Assembly (NCBI GenBank): GCA_032251455.1
Contig: JAVVEG010000011.1
Location: forward strand, 47,242 to 111,241
Origin: JAVVEG01 sp032251455
GTDB lineage: Bacteria > Pseudomonadota > Gammaproteobacteria > Pseudomonadales > Pseudohongiellaceae
Direction of reading: 5' to 3'
DNA length: 64,000 bases
Below are positions 24,453-35,555 of the stretch, piece by piece; the first letter of the stretch is position 1, and the number at the start of each line of letters is the position of its first letter. Made by a program: the position numbers and the translations under genes. Under the pieces are notes generated by a model that saw only the letters and a program-made list of their open reading frames with translations, had not been told where the DNA came from and ran no database searches.

Positions 24453-25667
24453 TCACGGTTTGACCCGCTTGTTTTTCGCCGAAGCGTGCCGCTCTGTTCT
24501 CTCGACATCTATATAGCGGTCGGTAATCGCGCTGGAACCGTGTCCGGCATCATCCCGAACATGTTCCCGCGGTCGGTACTTGACGTCTTCGGAAATACCC
24601 GTATGACGCAGCCAGTGCACAGTAGCTGCCTGCAAACGTTCAGCCTCTTCGCTAAAACCCTCCTGGTTCAGTCTAGCTTCAGCCTGATCGAAACATTTCT
24701 GTACAATCCCCCTGATCTGGCGGGTACTGCTAATGCCGCCCCGGCCTCTGGTCTTGTGTACAAGAGCGGTCAACTCTCCAGGGCTGGGCAGGGCACTGAG
24801 CCCTCGGGACAGACGATACCGTTTAAGCGCTGCCAGCATGTCATTACTGACCGAAATATCCCGTTCTTTATTACCCTTGCCCACAGTCTGAAACCACCAG
24901 TTGCCTTCATTATCACGATAGAAATGTCCCATTTGAGGGCTCCATCGGTCTGTTTCCACCAGCTCTGAAATACGCAAATACATGCTGTACAGGGCTGACA
25001 TGATAAACAAAGTCCGTTCGTGCACCTCGGGATCGGTTCTGGCCATTTGTTCGGCTGTTTCGATAATGATGTCCCACTGGATAGCTGACAGGCGTCTGAT
25101 CTGTTTGGATTCCTGTCGTTTGCGCAGGAATTTGCCCTTTTGCCGGATCTGCGCGACCGGGTTTGATTCGACATGATTTTCCTGAATCAGGAAATTGAAA
25201 AAACTACCCAGAACACTGAACAGGGATTGCAATGCCGATTGTGACATTTGATAGTCAGCCGGCTGGCTGCCTGGTTTGCACACATAAGGGCGCCATTCCG
25301 CATTCGGCAGCCTGGCACCTCCCTTGTCCAGATAACGTGCGACGTTCTTCCTGCCTATCCATGCCAGCGGTGGGTTGCGGGCAAATTCGACGTATGCTTC
25401 GATGTCTTCGCGTTGAATCTGCTGGAAATTCTTGTCGGCCAGCAACCAGCACCATTGCAGAAAGTGTTCGATCTCGCGGCGGTAGGTGGAATAGGTGTCA
25501 GCACTGCCGCGATAGCTGTAAAGAAATTCACAGGCCAGGCGGTAATCAGCCAGCGCCCCGGGCGGCGCCTCGAGGCAGTGGGGCAGGGACTGGGGTGGTT
25601 CGCGAAAAGGGTTGGCCATGCCTTCAAATGAATCAAACAAAGGGCAGGGCTGCCTTGTTACTTTCAT
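24453..25667 (-). CDS. Tyrosine recombinase (site-specific integrase)
   Basis: A 404-residue phage-integrase-family recombinase. An N-terminal core-binding SAM-like domain spans about 30-175 (DTYSTYRREIEHFLQWCWL). The catalytic domain is complete: Arg in YLRISEL, Lys in VGKGNKER, His and Arg in VHWLRHTG, His in DAGHGSS and Tyr in AITDRYIDV. It has no excisionase, cargo or visible att sites nearby and sits among housekeeping genes, so it is a solitary domesticated recombinase or an element remnant. The start has GGA eight bases upstream and a 10-bp tandem repeat just before it. Confidence 0.9.
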   Translation of the reverse strand: MKVTRQPCPLFDSFEGMANPFREPPQSLPHCLEAPPGALADYRLACEFLYSYRGSADTYSTYRREIEHFLQWCWLLADKNFQQIQREDIEAYVEFARNPPLAWIGRKNVARYLDKGGARLPNAEWRPYVCKPGSQPADYQMSQSALQSLFSVLGSFFNFLIQENHVESNPVAQIRQKGKFLRKRQESKQIRRLSAIQWDIIIETAEQMARTDPEVHERTLFIMSALYSMYLRISELVETDRWSPQMGHFYRDNEGNWWFQTVGKGNKERDISVSNDMLAALKRYRLSRGLSALPSPGELTALVHKTRGRGGISSTRQIRGIVQKCFDQAEARLNQEGFSEEAERLQAATVHWLRHTGISEDVKYRPREHVRDDAGHGSSAITDRYIDVERTERHASAKNKRVKP

Positions 25668-25685
25668 CGAATTTCCATTGTTTTG

Positions 25686-25705
25686 CTGTGGTGTACTGTG
25701 GTGTA
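25686..25705. repeat. Perfect tandem 10-mer upstream of the recombinase
   Basis: CTGTGGTGTA occurs twice in immediate succession, ending 18 bases from the recombinase start codon. The 10-base spacing equals one helical turn, so a protein could bind both copies on the same DNA face. Autoregulation by the recombinase, or a core/arm site, is possible but unproven. Confidence 0.6.
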
Positions 25706-25785
25706 GTAACGCTGAGTCAGTTTATCATCGTTCCAGCAGGCTGGAACCAACAATATCGGATTCGGAAACCTTAGATGAGGACAAC

Positions 25786-26364
25786 ATGAACAACAGATTT
25801 ATTGTCGCATTGCAGTTATTGATCTTTCTGTTGTCTGGTTCAGGGCAAATTTTAGCGCAAGAGGGCAGCACCTTGAATGACATTCTGAACTACCGGGAAT
25901 ACTCCCCCTATTTTGCAAGTGCCGGACAACCCAGTGCAGAACAGCTGCAGGCTGTTCGTGCTGCCGGTTTCCAGCGTGTGATCTATATTGCTTTCACTAC
26001 CAATCAAAATGCATTGAGCAATGAGGATCAGATTGTCAAGGAACTGGGCATGGACTATGTGCATATCCCGGTAACATGGACCAATCCCGGGGTGCGTGAT
26101 TTCCAGGCCTTCGTTGATGTCATGCAGCGGGACCCAGAACTCAAGACGTTTCTCCATTGCCAGGTCAATGCACGGGCATCCGTGTTCAGTTTTCTCTATC
26201 GGGTGATCTATCAGAACGTGCCGCTGGCACAGGCCAAGGCTGATATGAATACAGTCTGGGAACCCGATGCTGTCTGGCAGGAATTCATCTTCCAAATTCT
26301 TGCAGAGCATGCTATCGACCCCGATTGTCCGGATTGCAACTGGAAGAGGGAGGTTCCTGAGTAA
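25786..26364 (+). CDS. Exported protein-tyrosine-phosphatase-like protein
   Basis: A 192-residue protein with a signal peptide (FIVALQLLIFLLSGSGQILAQ). The mature part has the dual-specificity phosphatase fold seen in DUF442-like proteins: SAGQPSAEQLQAVRAAGFQRVI, then VHIPVTW, then the P-loop FLHCQVNARAS. The loop is CX4R rather than the usual CX5R, so catalysis needs testing; relatives with HCQVN-R-AS are annotated as phosphatase family. GAGG lies five bases before the ATG at 25786; the frame is open from 25612, but that part overlaps the recombinase gene. The C-terminus has a CPDC pair. Confidence 0.8.
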   Translation: MNNRFIVALQLLIFLLSGSGQILAQEGSTLNDILNYREYSPYFASAGQPSAEQLQAVRAAGFQRVIYIAFTTNQNALSNEDQIVKELGMDYVHIPVTWTNPGVRDFQAFVDVMQRDPELKTFLHCQVNARASVFSFLYRVIYQNVPLAQAKADMNTVWEPDAVWQEFIFQILAEHAIDPDCPDCNWKREVPE

Positions 26365-26392
26365 GGTTCTTAACTACCGGGATAGTATTTCT

Positions 26393-26424
26393 CTATTTCC
26401 GGTAATCTTTATTACCGGAAATAG
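26393..26424. terminator. Perfect 14-bp hairpin between convergent genes
   Basis: CTATTTCCGGTAAT and ATTACCGGAAATAG pair perfectly around a CTTT loop. It lies between the ends of the phosphatase-like gene and gorA, so it could stop both transcripts. There is no clear U-run, so Rho-independent action is only plausible. Confidence 0.5.
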
Positions 26425-26474
26425 TATTCAGCCCGGAAGAGATGGCAACCAGGCTTATCCAGCAGTTCCTTTCC

Positions 26475-27848
26475 TTAACCAGGCTCAGGTGTCCTTAGGG
26501 TCACAAACTCTTCTGCCGTGGTCGGATGAATACCTATGGTCTGATCAAAATGCTTCTTGCTGGCGCCAGCAACCATGGCAACCGCAAGCCCCTGAATAAT
26601 TTCACCAGCATCAGGCCCCATCATATGAATACCCAGAACGCGATCGGAATCTGATTCAACCAGCATTTTCAGAAAGGTTTTTTCACTATTGCCGCTCAAA
26701 GTATGTTTCAGCGGCGTAAAGCGGCTTTTGTATACCTTGATGCTGTCGTACTTAGACCTGGCCTGCTCTTCGGTCAGTCCTACCGTAGCAATATTGGGTT
26801 GGCTGAATACGGCTGTTGCTATATTTTCATAATTCATCTCAGTCTGATTATCCGCAAAAAGTCTTCGTGCCAGAATCTCACCTTCAGCCAGGGCAACGGG
26901 CGTCAATGCGATACGGTCGATGACATCTCCGACAGCAAAAACGCTGGGACAGCTGGTCTGGAAATGCTCGTCAACGATAACTGCACCATTTTTAGCCAAT
27001 TTCACCTCGGCTGATTCCAATCCCAGGTTCGTGGTGTTGGGCAATCGACCGGTGGCGTAAAGTACGGCATTGGTAGCCTGACTGCTGCCATCAGTGAAAT
27101 TAACCTTCAGATCCTGCCCTGACCCAGTTATCGATTCAACTTTACATTCAAGCTTCAACCTACTGTATTTTTTGAATTCTTCAAGAAGATTTGATTGAAT
27201 ATCCTGATCGAAACCGCGCAACAATGTGGGCCCACGATTGACCAGGGTAGTTTCCACTCCCAGACCTGCGAAGATACCAGCGAATTCAACCGCAATATAA
27301 CCGCCACCAACGATAAGAATGGATTTGGGCAAGCTTTCCAGGGCAAAGACATCATCAGAGTTCATAACCATCTCACTGCCCGGAATATCAGGAATAAAGG
27401 GCCGTCCACCGGTAGCTATCAGGATATGGCGGGAAGTGATTTGTTGCTCACCCAACTGTATCGAATGCGGCCCTCTTACTGTTGCCCTGTTCTCGAAAAG
27501 GGTTACCCCGGCATTTTCCAGAAGTTTTCGATAAATACCATTCAACCTTTTGATTTCTTTATCTTTATTTTCTTTTAATATAGACCAGTCCAGAACTGGC
27601 TGTTGTGGAAACGACCAGCCAAAACCCTGACTGTCGGCAAAATCATGGTGGTAGTGGGCTGCATAACTGAACAGTTTTTTGGGCACACAACCTACATTGA
27701 CGCAGGTACCTCCCAGAAAGCGCTCCTCGGCAACACCGACCCGTGCCCCAAGTGCTGCGGCTATGCGACTGGCACGGACACCTCCAGAGCCTGCTCCAAT
27801 GACAAAGAAATCGAAATCATAATCTGTTGTTGACAAGGGTAACCTCAC
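26475..27848 (-). CDS. gorA: Glutathione-disulfide reductase
   Basis: A 457-residue NADPH-dependent flavoenzyme that regenerates glutathione. Features are the FAD fold (VIGAGSGGVRASRIAA), the redox pair in GGTCVNVGCVPKKLFSY, the NADPH fold (ILIVGGGYIAVEFAGIFAGLG followed by Arg) and the C-terminal catalytic IHPTTAEEFV. The frame begins with a GTG at 27848. A TTG at 27836 has GAGG six bases upstream and would give an N-terminus closer to homologues; the true start is uncertain. It is transcribed alone toward the hairpin at 26.4 kb. Confidence 0.95.
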   Translation of the reverse strand: MRLPLSTTDYDFDFFVIGAGSGGVRASRIAAALGARVGVAEERFLGGTCVNVGCVPKKLFSYAAHYHHDFADSQGFGWSFPQQPVLDWSILKENKDKEIKRLNGIYRKLLENAGVTLFENRATVRGPHSIQLGEQQITSRHILIATGGRPFIPDIPGSEMVMNSDDVFALESLPKSILIVGGGYIAVEFAGIFAGLGVETTLVNRGPTLLRGFDQDIQSNLLEEFKKYSRLKLECKVESITGSGQDLKVNFTDGSSQATNAVLYATGRLPNTTNLGLESAEVKLAKNGAVIVDEHFQTSCPSVFAVGDVIDRIALTPVALAEGEILARRLFADNQTEMNYENIATAVFSQPNIATVGLTEEQARSKYDSIKVYKSRFTPLKHTLSGNSEKTFLKMLVESDSDRVLGIHMMGPDAGEIIQGLAVAMVAGASKKHFDQTIGIHPTTAEEFVTLRTPEPG

Positions 27849-27997
27849 TTCATGTGTTCAAGGGATTCAATCAGGCTGGCTATTATGCAAATTCAAGACA
27901 GGCAATGTACACTCCTGTCTTTGGTCAGGGAGATCATCCTTCCTTCTTGATCCAATTTCTTTTCATGAACTGCAGACGGGCAAAATAGAAACTGCTA

Positions 27998-29110
27998 ATG
28001 GATCAGAGCGATATCTGCATAGTCGGGGCCGGCGTGGTCGGCCTGGCAATTGCCCGTCAACTGGCACAATCACGCTATTTTTCAGGCCGTCAGATAGTAC
28101 TGCTGGAACAACATGATGATTATGGCCGGGAAGTCAGCAGTCGCAACAGTGAGGTGATCCATGCCGGCCTGTATTACCCTCAGGACTCCCTCAAGACCAG
28201 ATTGTGCATTCGCGGCCGTGAATTGCTTTATGACTATTGCCAGCGGTATCAAATCCCATATCGACGTATTGGCAAACTGATCGTCGCCGCCAGAGCAGAA
28301 GAATCCTCTCTTGCCACCCTGGCCCGTCAGGGGGAAGCCAATGGTGTGCAGTTACACTGGCTGGACGCCAATCAGTTGCAATCCCTGGAGCCTGCTGTCA
28401 CGGCCTGCCATGCCTTGCTTTCTCCGGATACGGGCATCATTGACAGCCACGCCCTGATGTCGAGCCTGCTGCACCAGGCGAGCAGCGCAGGTGTTGATTT
28501 TGTGCCCAATACCGAGGTCACTGGGGTGGAGACTTGTCACAATGGCTTTGTTGTACACACAACAAACAAGGGGCAGACCTATCGATTTCATTGTGATTTT
28601 CTGATTAACTCAGCAGGATTGCAGGCACAGTCTCTGGCTGAACAGATCAGCGGAACAGACAAGGAGCTGATCCCGCCCCTGTATCCCTGTAAAGGCAGTT
28701 ACTTCAGCTATCGAGGCAAATCGCCCTTTTCCAGGCTGATCTATCCGCTTCCCGCGCAGCATTCCCTGGGCATACATGCCACCCTGGATATGGCTGGACA
28801 GTTACGTTTCGGGCCTGATGCCGAATATGTACAAACACTGGATTATGGCGTCGATCAGGAACTTGCCGGGATATTTGCCGAGGCCATCCGCAGTTATTTC
28901 CCACAGTTACAGGCGGATCGCCTGTGCCCGGATTACGCCGGAATTCGACCTAAATTGCAGGCTCCTGGCGCAAGCTTCTCTGATTTCTGTATCAATGACG
29001 GACGCTTACAGGGCATCCCTGGTCTGATTCAGCTTTTCGGTATCGAATCGCCTGGGCTGACTGCATCACTTGCTCTGGCAGAGCATGTTGAACACTTGAT
29101 GTGCAGTTAG
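27998..29110 (+). CDS. FAD-dependent oxidoreductase, L-2-hydroxyglutarate oxidase-like
   Basis: A 370-residue D-amino-acid-oxidase superfamily protein. It has the Rossmann start DICIVGAGVVGLAIARQLAQ and the family segment REVSSRNSEVIHAGLYYP, characteristic of LhgO/L2HGDH proteins that oxidise L-2-hydroxyglutarate to 2-oxoglutarate. IPPLYPCKGSYFSY and the C-terminal LFGIESPGLTASLALAEHV also fit. The product would feed the TCA genes found elsewhere in the window, though they are not adjacent. Its stop overlaps the stop of the convergent DUF411 gene by two bases. Relatives with other 2-hydroxyacid substrates exist. Confidence 0.8.
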   Translation: MDQSDICIVGAGVVGLAIARQLAQSRYFSGRQIVLLEQHDDYGREVSSRNSEVIHAGLYYPQDSLKTRLCIRGRELLYDYCQRYQIPYRRIGKLIVAARAEESSLATLARQGEANGVQLHWLDANQLQSLEPAVTACHALLSPDTGIIDSHALMSSLLHQASSAGVDFVPNTEVTGVETCHNGFVVHTTNKGQTYRFHCDFLINSAGLQAQSLAEQISGTDKELIPPLYPCKGSYFSYRGKSPFSRLIYPLPAQHSLGIHATLDMAGQLRFGPDAEYVQTLDYGVDQELAGIFAEAIRSYFPQLQADRLCPDYAGIRPKLQAPGASFSDFCINDGRLQGIPGLIQLFGIESPGLTASLALAEHVEHLMCS

Positions 29111-29718
29111 AACTGCTCGGCGGCGCTGGCAATATGCTGGTAGACCTCGGCACTGCCATCCTTCTTCAGCAGCAGGACATCATAGGGAGTAAAACGCCCC
29201 CCAAGCTCCATTCCGGGGCTTCCCAACGGCATTCCGGGTACCGCCAGACCAATGGCATCGGCCGGTTGTTCCTGCAGGAACTGCTGAACCAGTTTGGCGG
29301 GAACATGACCTTCAAACACGTACCCTTCCGCAGAGACGGAGGTGTGGCAGGATTGAAATTGTGGCGCTATCCCCCTTTGCATTTTTTCCAGATTCAGATT
29401 TTCCGGATGGATTATGCTGGCCTGGAAGCCTGCCTGTTCGGCATGATCCACCCAGAACTGACAACAACCACAACTGGGGTCCTTGTAGACGTCCAGCTGG
29501 ACTGGAGAGGAAGCCATATCTGCAGTGCTGGTCACATTGGCCATTGTGGCGGTATCAGCAGTCGCTGCAATGGGGTTGCCTGCCTCGGTCTGCTTACCGG
29601 CATCGGCCGTTTGTTCCTGACTGCAGGCGGACAGGCCAAGGCCCACAAGCATTACCAACACCAGTTTCCCAGCTGTTCTGCCGAGGTTTTCAAGGTAATC
29701 AGAGGCTCGTTCATTCAT
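29107..29718 (-). CDS. DUF411 metal-binding lipoprotein
   Basis: A 203-residue protein with a lipoprotein signal ending in LSAC, then a low-complexity Ala/Thr linker to about residue 60. The DUF411 domain follows, opening with LDVYKDPSCGCCQFWVDH, whose SCGCC cluster is the likely metal site, and holding a further Cys-His in FQSCHTSV. HVPAKLVQQFL and GLAVPGMPLGSPGME with methionines are typical. DUF411 genes are often linked to copper resistance, which fits the cusCBA operon 7 kb away. The ATG at 29718 has AGGA seven bases upstream; a GTG at 29748 is unlikely. Confidence 0.85.
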   Translation of the reverse strand: MNERASDYLENLGRTAGKLVLVMLVGLGLSACSQEQTADAGKQTEAGNPIAATADTATMANVTSTADMASSPVQLDVYKDPSCGCCQFWVDHAEQAGFQASIIHPENLNLEKMQRGIAPQFQSCHTSVSAEGYVFEGHVPAKLVQQFLQEQPADAIGLAVPGMPLGSPGMELGGRFTPYDVLLLKKDGSAEVYQHIASAAEQF

Positions 29719-29756
29719 GGTGAAATCCTGAATTGAAAAAAGTGACACGGATGATT

Positions 29757-30140
29757 CTACAGGGTATGAGTCATTTTGTCAGACCCCAACATACCGGCAA
29801 GCAGGGTTTCTATCCGATTCCTGGCCCTGTGTTCAGGGTCATTGAATTGTACACCTATACCCATGGCTCTGTTGCCCTGGGCCCTTCTTGGGGTCATCCA
29901 GACTACTGTCCCGGCAATGGGCAGCTTTTCGGGATCCTCCAGCAAGCGCAGCAACATAAACACTTCATCGCCTGGAACGAATGGCCTGCTGGTGGGGATA
30001 AACAGTCCGCCATTACGTATGAAAGGCATATAGGCAGCGTACAGGACTGCTTTGTCCCTGATGGTCAGCGATAGAATGCCATGTCCACTTGATCGTTGTG
30101 CAGGCTGCATTTCTTCATCCTGTTCGCCACTGGCTGTCAT
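29757..30140 (-). CDS. pilZ: Type IV pilus assembly protein PilZ
   Basis: A 127-residue PilZ-domain protein. The core AAYMPFIRNGGLFIPTSRPFVPGDEVFMLL and the end GIGVQF match canonical PilZ of Pseudomonas and Xanthomonas. There is no RxxxR motif, and the D/NxSxxG site reads NGGLF, so c-di-GMP binding is not expected. In those genera PilZ works with FimX and PilB in pilus extension. It is the last gene of the pabC-mltG-tmk-holB-pilZ set, 19 bases after holB, the classical position. Confidence 0.92.
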   Translation of the reverse strand: MTASGEQDEEMQPAQRSSGHGILSLTIRDKAVLYAAYMPFIRNGGLFIPTSRPFVPGDEVFMLLRLLEDPEKLPIAGTVVWMTPRRAQGNRAMGIGVQFNDPEHRARNRIETLLAGMLGSDKMTHTL

Positions 30141-30159
30141 CTACTTCTTGCTCTTGTCT

Positions 30160-31229
30160 TCAGATATTGCCTGGATTACGTTTATGAATTGTCCCGACCA
30201 CTGCCTGCCAGGCCAGAAAGATTTCTTCAAGCGCCAGCAAGGGATTGGGGTTGTTGCCTGAAGTCAATTGAGTCAGCTGGGCTTGCAGTCGGCGATAAAG
30301 ATTCAGCAACTGTCGTGCCGGCCGGTTATCCGCCCCAGACACGAGAACCCTATCGGCCAGTTTACGAAAATCCTTACTTTGCCCCGCTACGGTTTGACCA
30401 CTGAGTTGCTCGTTGATCAGCAAGGCCACATTGCGCATCAAGAGGCGCAGTAATTTTTCCCTATCGGTTTTTTCGTACTTTTTAGCCAATTCTGTGGCCA
30501 ATCCTCTTGAGTGAGTCAGCGTATACAGCGTATCCAACAACTCTTGCTGGTAAGCAGGCAGACCTGATTGCAAGGCGTGCAGGCACTGTAAAGGTTTACC
30601 TCCAGTCAGATCAATGACCGTATCGATCTGATCGGATTCGATTTCAGGTAACTCTTCCTGCAACCATGCACCCAATGTAGCCCTGTCAGGGATTGGCATG
30701 AGTTGACTCTGACAACGGCTGCGGACTGTGGCCAGAAGGCGTCCCGGCTGGTGGCTGCTCAACAGGAAATAGGTGTCTTGCGGTGGCTCTTCGAGTATTT
30801 TCAACAAGGCGTTGGCAGGTGCGGTGGCCATGGCTTCTGCCGGATAAACCAGGATCACCCTGCCCTTGGTGCCATGAGCAGTGCGTTGGGTGAACTCAAT
30901 GAGCTTGCGTATTTGCTCCACCTTGATGGCATTGCTGCCCTCCTCGGGCGTGATAAGCAAAAGATCCGGATGATTGCCCGCAGCAAACAAATGGCATGAA
31001 CGACAGTTGAAACAGGCCGAGATCAATCCGGTAACCGTTGCCTGCACAGGTTGTTGACACAGCATCATGCCGGCCAGTTGTCGGGCAAAGTCCAGCTTAC
31101 CACTCCCCTGTTCGCCATGCAGCAAATGAGCATGAGCCAGTGTCCCTGCAAGGAAACGCTGGCTCAGAGCTGACCAGAGGGGGCCTTGCCAAGGCAAGAT
31201 CTGATTGCTGACTGGGGCTGGCTCCTGCA

Positions 31230-31230
<1 letters not shown>
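30160..31230 (-). CDS. holB: DNA polymerase III delta' subunit
   Basis: A 356-residue clamp-loader subunit. It carries an AAA+ fold with a P-loop-like HGEQGSGKLDFARQLA, a zinc module with cysteines in ACFNCRSCHLF followed by AGNHPDL, and the ALLKILEEPP segment of the delta'/tau family. Its start overlaps the tmk stop by one base. It works with tau/gamma and delta to load the sliding clamp. Gene order tmk-holB-pilZ is conserved in gammaproteobacteria. Confidence 0.94.
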
Positions 31231-32934
<1,704 letters not shown>

Positions 32935-32938
<4 letters not shown>

Positions 32939-33765
32939 GTGGCCATTATAGCCTGCAATAACTGTTGTGCATGACGTGTATGGGGACCAATATCAAACCG
33001 TATCATTTCTGACTCAGTGATCAGGCCGGTTACAGGCCAGATGCCAATGAGGCTGTTGCAAATGAATATTTCACTTGCCTGGAATAATTCCTGCCTGGAA
33101 ATTGATCTGATGTGATGTCGCACCCCTTCATGCTGGAAAGCAGCCAGCAAAGCATCGCGGAGGATACCGGCAACACCGGATTTGTTCAGCAAGGGTGTAC
33201 AGACGGTATTTGCCAATACCATGAAAAGATTGCTGCGGGTGCCCTCAATAACCAGATCATTCTCATCAAACATTAATCCTTCTGTCACCTCTTCTCGTAG
33301 TTCCATGCTGGCCAGCACCTGATCCAGACGATTGAGATGTTTGAAACCGGCCAGGCGGTAATTGCTGGAAACCGGGTGCTGGCACAATTGAACCGTAATT
33401 CCCTCCCTGGCATGATCATGCCTTGTTTCCGGGAAGGGGTGAAGTTGCAGGATTCTCTGGCATGCCAGAGTGCCTGCAGGGCGATAGCCGCGCCCTCCTT
33501 CGCCGCGGGTAACGATGATCTTGAGTATGGCATTTTCTGCAGGCACAGGCTCTACCGCCAGGAAAGCCTCCAGTTCCTGGCGCAATAATGGTAAAGGGCA
33601 GTCGATTTGCAAGCGCAGACAGGTTTTTTGCAGGCGTTGCAGGTGCGGCAGCAACAATACTGGACGGTGCTGTTTCAGCAATATTGTCTCAAAGGCTCCA
33701 TCCCCATAGAGCAAACCACGATCCAGGGCAGAAATGGTGTCTTTGGTCCTGCCGTTTATCCACAT
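32935..33765 (-). CDS. pabC: Aminodeoxychorismate lyase
   Basis: A 276-residue class IV PLP enzyme that releases p-aminobenzoate for folate. The N-terminus MWINGRTKDTISALDRGLLYGDGAFET is the family start, which is why I chose the ATG at 33765 and not the longer frame to 33840. The PLP lysine lies in LAGFKHLNRLDQV, and the phosphate-binding end is EGTRSNLFMV. It begins 7 bases after the fabF stop and overlaps mltG by four bases. Confidence 0.94.
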
Positions 33766-33772
33766 GAGTGGG

Positions 33773-35014
33773 TCAGTCCGGTTTTTTGAATACCAGGCTA
33801 CCGTTGGTACCCCCAAAACCAAAAGAATTGCTGATGGCAATATTCAAGGTTTGAGCACGACTCTGATGAGGTACGTAGTCGAGATCACATTGCGGGTCTG
33901 GATTATCAAGGTTGATGGTAGGGGTGATCAGTTGATCGCGCAGCGACAGGATCGTCACTATGGCTTCCACCGCCCCCGAAGCGCCAAGCAAATGCCCTAT
34001 CATCGATTTGGTGGAACTGATGGCAAGCCTGTACGCATGATCACCAAACAGGGATTTGATGGCTTGGGTTTCGGCAATATCTCCAGCAGGTGTGGAGGTG
34101 CCATGCGCATTGATATAATCCACCTGTTCCGGATTGATCCCTGCATCCCGCAGGGCATTGCGCATGCACAGGGCGGCTCCGGCACCATTTTCTGCCGGTG
34201 AGGTTATATGAAAGGCATCTCCGCTCATACCAAAACCGATCAGTTCTGCATAAATCCTGGCACCTCGTTTGCGGGCATGTTCATACTCTTCCAGCACCAG
34301 GATACCGGCGCCATCACTGAGTACAAAACCATCCCGGTCCCTATCCCAGGGGCGGCTGGCTTTTTGCGGGTCATCATTTCGGGTTGACAACGCTCTGGCG
34401 GCACAGAAACCACCCAGGCCCAATGGAGAGGTTGCCATTTCCGCGCCACCGGCCAGCATCAAATCAGCCTGACCAGAGGCAATGAAACTGGCAGCAACGC
34501 CAATATTGTGGGTGCCACTGGTACAGGCAGTGGTGATGGCGATATTGGGTCCCTGCAGATTATAACGAATGGAGAGCGTTCCACTGATCATGTTGATGAT
34601 CGAGCCTGGCACAAAAAAGGGAGATATCTTGCGAGGTCCAGCTGCCCGTACCAGGTCATGGTTGTTTTCAATCGTCGTGATACCACCGATTCCAGAACCG
34701 ATGGCAACGCCACTCAATGCCGGATTGAAACCACTAGCCAGTATCCCGGAATCCTCCATGGCCTGAACACCTGCCGCCAGTCCGTACTGAATGAACACAT
34801 CCATTCGTCTGGCATCCTTGGCAGGCAGATACAGATCACTGTCGAAATTCTTGACAGAGCCTGAGAAGCGTGTGCTGAATTCACTCGCGTCAAAATTGTC
34901 AATCGGCGTAATACCGCTGCGTGCCTCCTGCAGATTTTGCCAGGTGGTTGCCACATTATTACCCACTGGAGTCACTAGCCCAAGGCCGGTGATCACTACA
35001 CGTCTACCTTTCAA
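33773..35014 (-). CDS. fabF: Beta-ketoacyl-ACP synthase II
   Basis: A 413-residue condensing enzyme for acyl-chain elongation. The catalytic triad is Cys in [13 protein letters not shown], His in [11 protein letters not shown] and His in [12 protein letters not shown]. The open frame reaches 35089 but has no suitable ATG. The family start ([16 protein letters not shown]) is reached by a TTG at 35014 with GGAG nine bases upstream, giving exactly the usual length. The codons before it overlap the region next to the acpP-fabF hairpin. Confidence 0.95.
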   Translation of the reverse strand: MKGRRVVITGLGLVTPVGNNVATTWQNLQEARSGITPIDNFDASEFSTRFSGSVKNFDSDLYLPAKDARRMDVFIQYGLAAGVQAMEDSGILASGFNPALSGVAIGSGIGGITTIENNHDLVRAAGPRKISPFFVPGSIINMISGTLSIRYNLQGPNIAITTACTSGTHNIGVAASFIASGQADLMLAGGAEMATSPLGLGGFCAARALSTRNDDPQKASRPWDRDRDGFVLSDGAGILVLEEYEHARKRGARIYAELIGFGMSGDAFHITSPAENGAGAALCMRNALRDAGINPEQVDYINAHGTSTPAGDIAETQAIKSLFGDHAYRLAISSTKSMIGHLLGASGAVEAIVTILSLRDQLITPTINLDNPDPQCDLDYVPHQSRAQTLNIAISNSFGFGGTNGSLVFKKPD

Positions 35015-35069
35015 AGCACTGTTCTCCAAAGCTTGTGTGCAGCTTTCATGTCGTTGTTGCACATAAACA

Positions 35070-35105
35070 AAAGCTACTCCGGGTAGCAATACCCGGGGTA
35101 GCTTT
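35070..35105 (-). terminator. Hairpin/attenuator between acpP and fabF
   Basis: Arms AAAGCTACTCCGGGTA and TACCCGGGGTAGCTTT pair over 16 bases with one mismatch around a GCAA loop. Read on the minus strand it is followed by a T-rich run (TTTTGTTTATG). It lies just after the acpP stop, so it would end or attenuate transcripts, leaving acpP mRNA in excess of fabF, and would stabilise the acpP 3' end. Confidence 0.7.
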
Positions 35106-35126
35106 GATCAGTACATTCGAAATCGC

Positions 35127-35360
35127 TCAGAGGTGTTTGTTGATGTAATCACACGCCAGTTGAACGGTTGTGATTTTTTCGGCTTCTTCATCAGGGATCT
35201 CAGTTTCAAACTCTTCTTCCAGAGCCATAACCAATTCCACAGTATCCAAAGAATCAGCGCCCAAATCTTCTACAAATGATGAGGAGGGCTTGACGTCCTC
35301 TTCTTTGACACCCAGCTGTTCGCAGACAATTTTCTTAACGCGATCTTCAATGCTACTCAT
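35127..35360 (-). CDS. acpP: Acyl carrier protein
   Basis: A 77-residue acidic helical protein carrying growing fatty acids on a phosphopantetheine arm. The modified serine is in [18 protein letters not shown]. Length and sequence are typical. GGAG lies about 11 bases before the ATG. It is preceded by a 195-bp AT-rich region after fabG that probably holds its own promoter, and followed by a strong hairpin; both fit independent high expression. Confidence 0.97.
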   Translation of the reverse strand: MSSIEDRVKKIVCEQLGVKEEDVKPSSSFVEDLGADSLDTVELVMALEEEFETEIPDEEAEKITTVQLACDYINKHL

Positions 35361-35555
35361 AACTATTATTAGCTCCTAAATACTAAGTGTAATAGTGTCT
35401 TTCGATTATTATTGGCTGTTTTTTGATCAACCGAGATAACCCAAAGCGCAAGTTTACATCTATTTTAGACGTGTTGTAATCTTTAACTGGAAAATAATTC
35501 CCTGCTTAGAAAAGATGTATTTAATAAACAAAAGCTTGCGTCAGTATTTTGCACA

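Noticed and set aside
7984..25667. A genomic island bounded by tRNA-Ser and the recombinase
   Set aside because: Genes between them are mostly housekeeping or common envelope functions, and no tRNA-like direct repeat was found near the recombinase.
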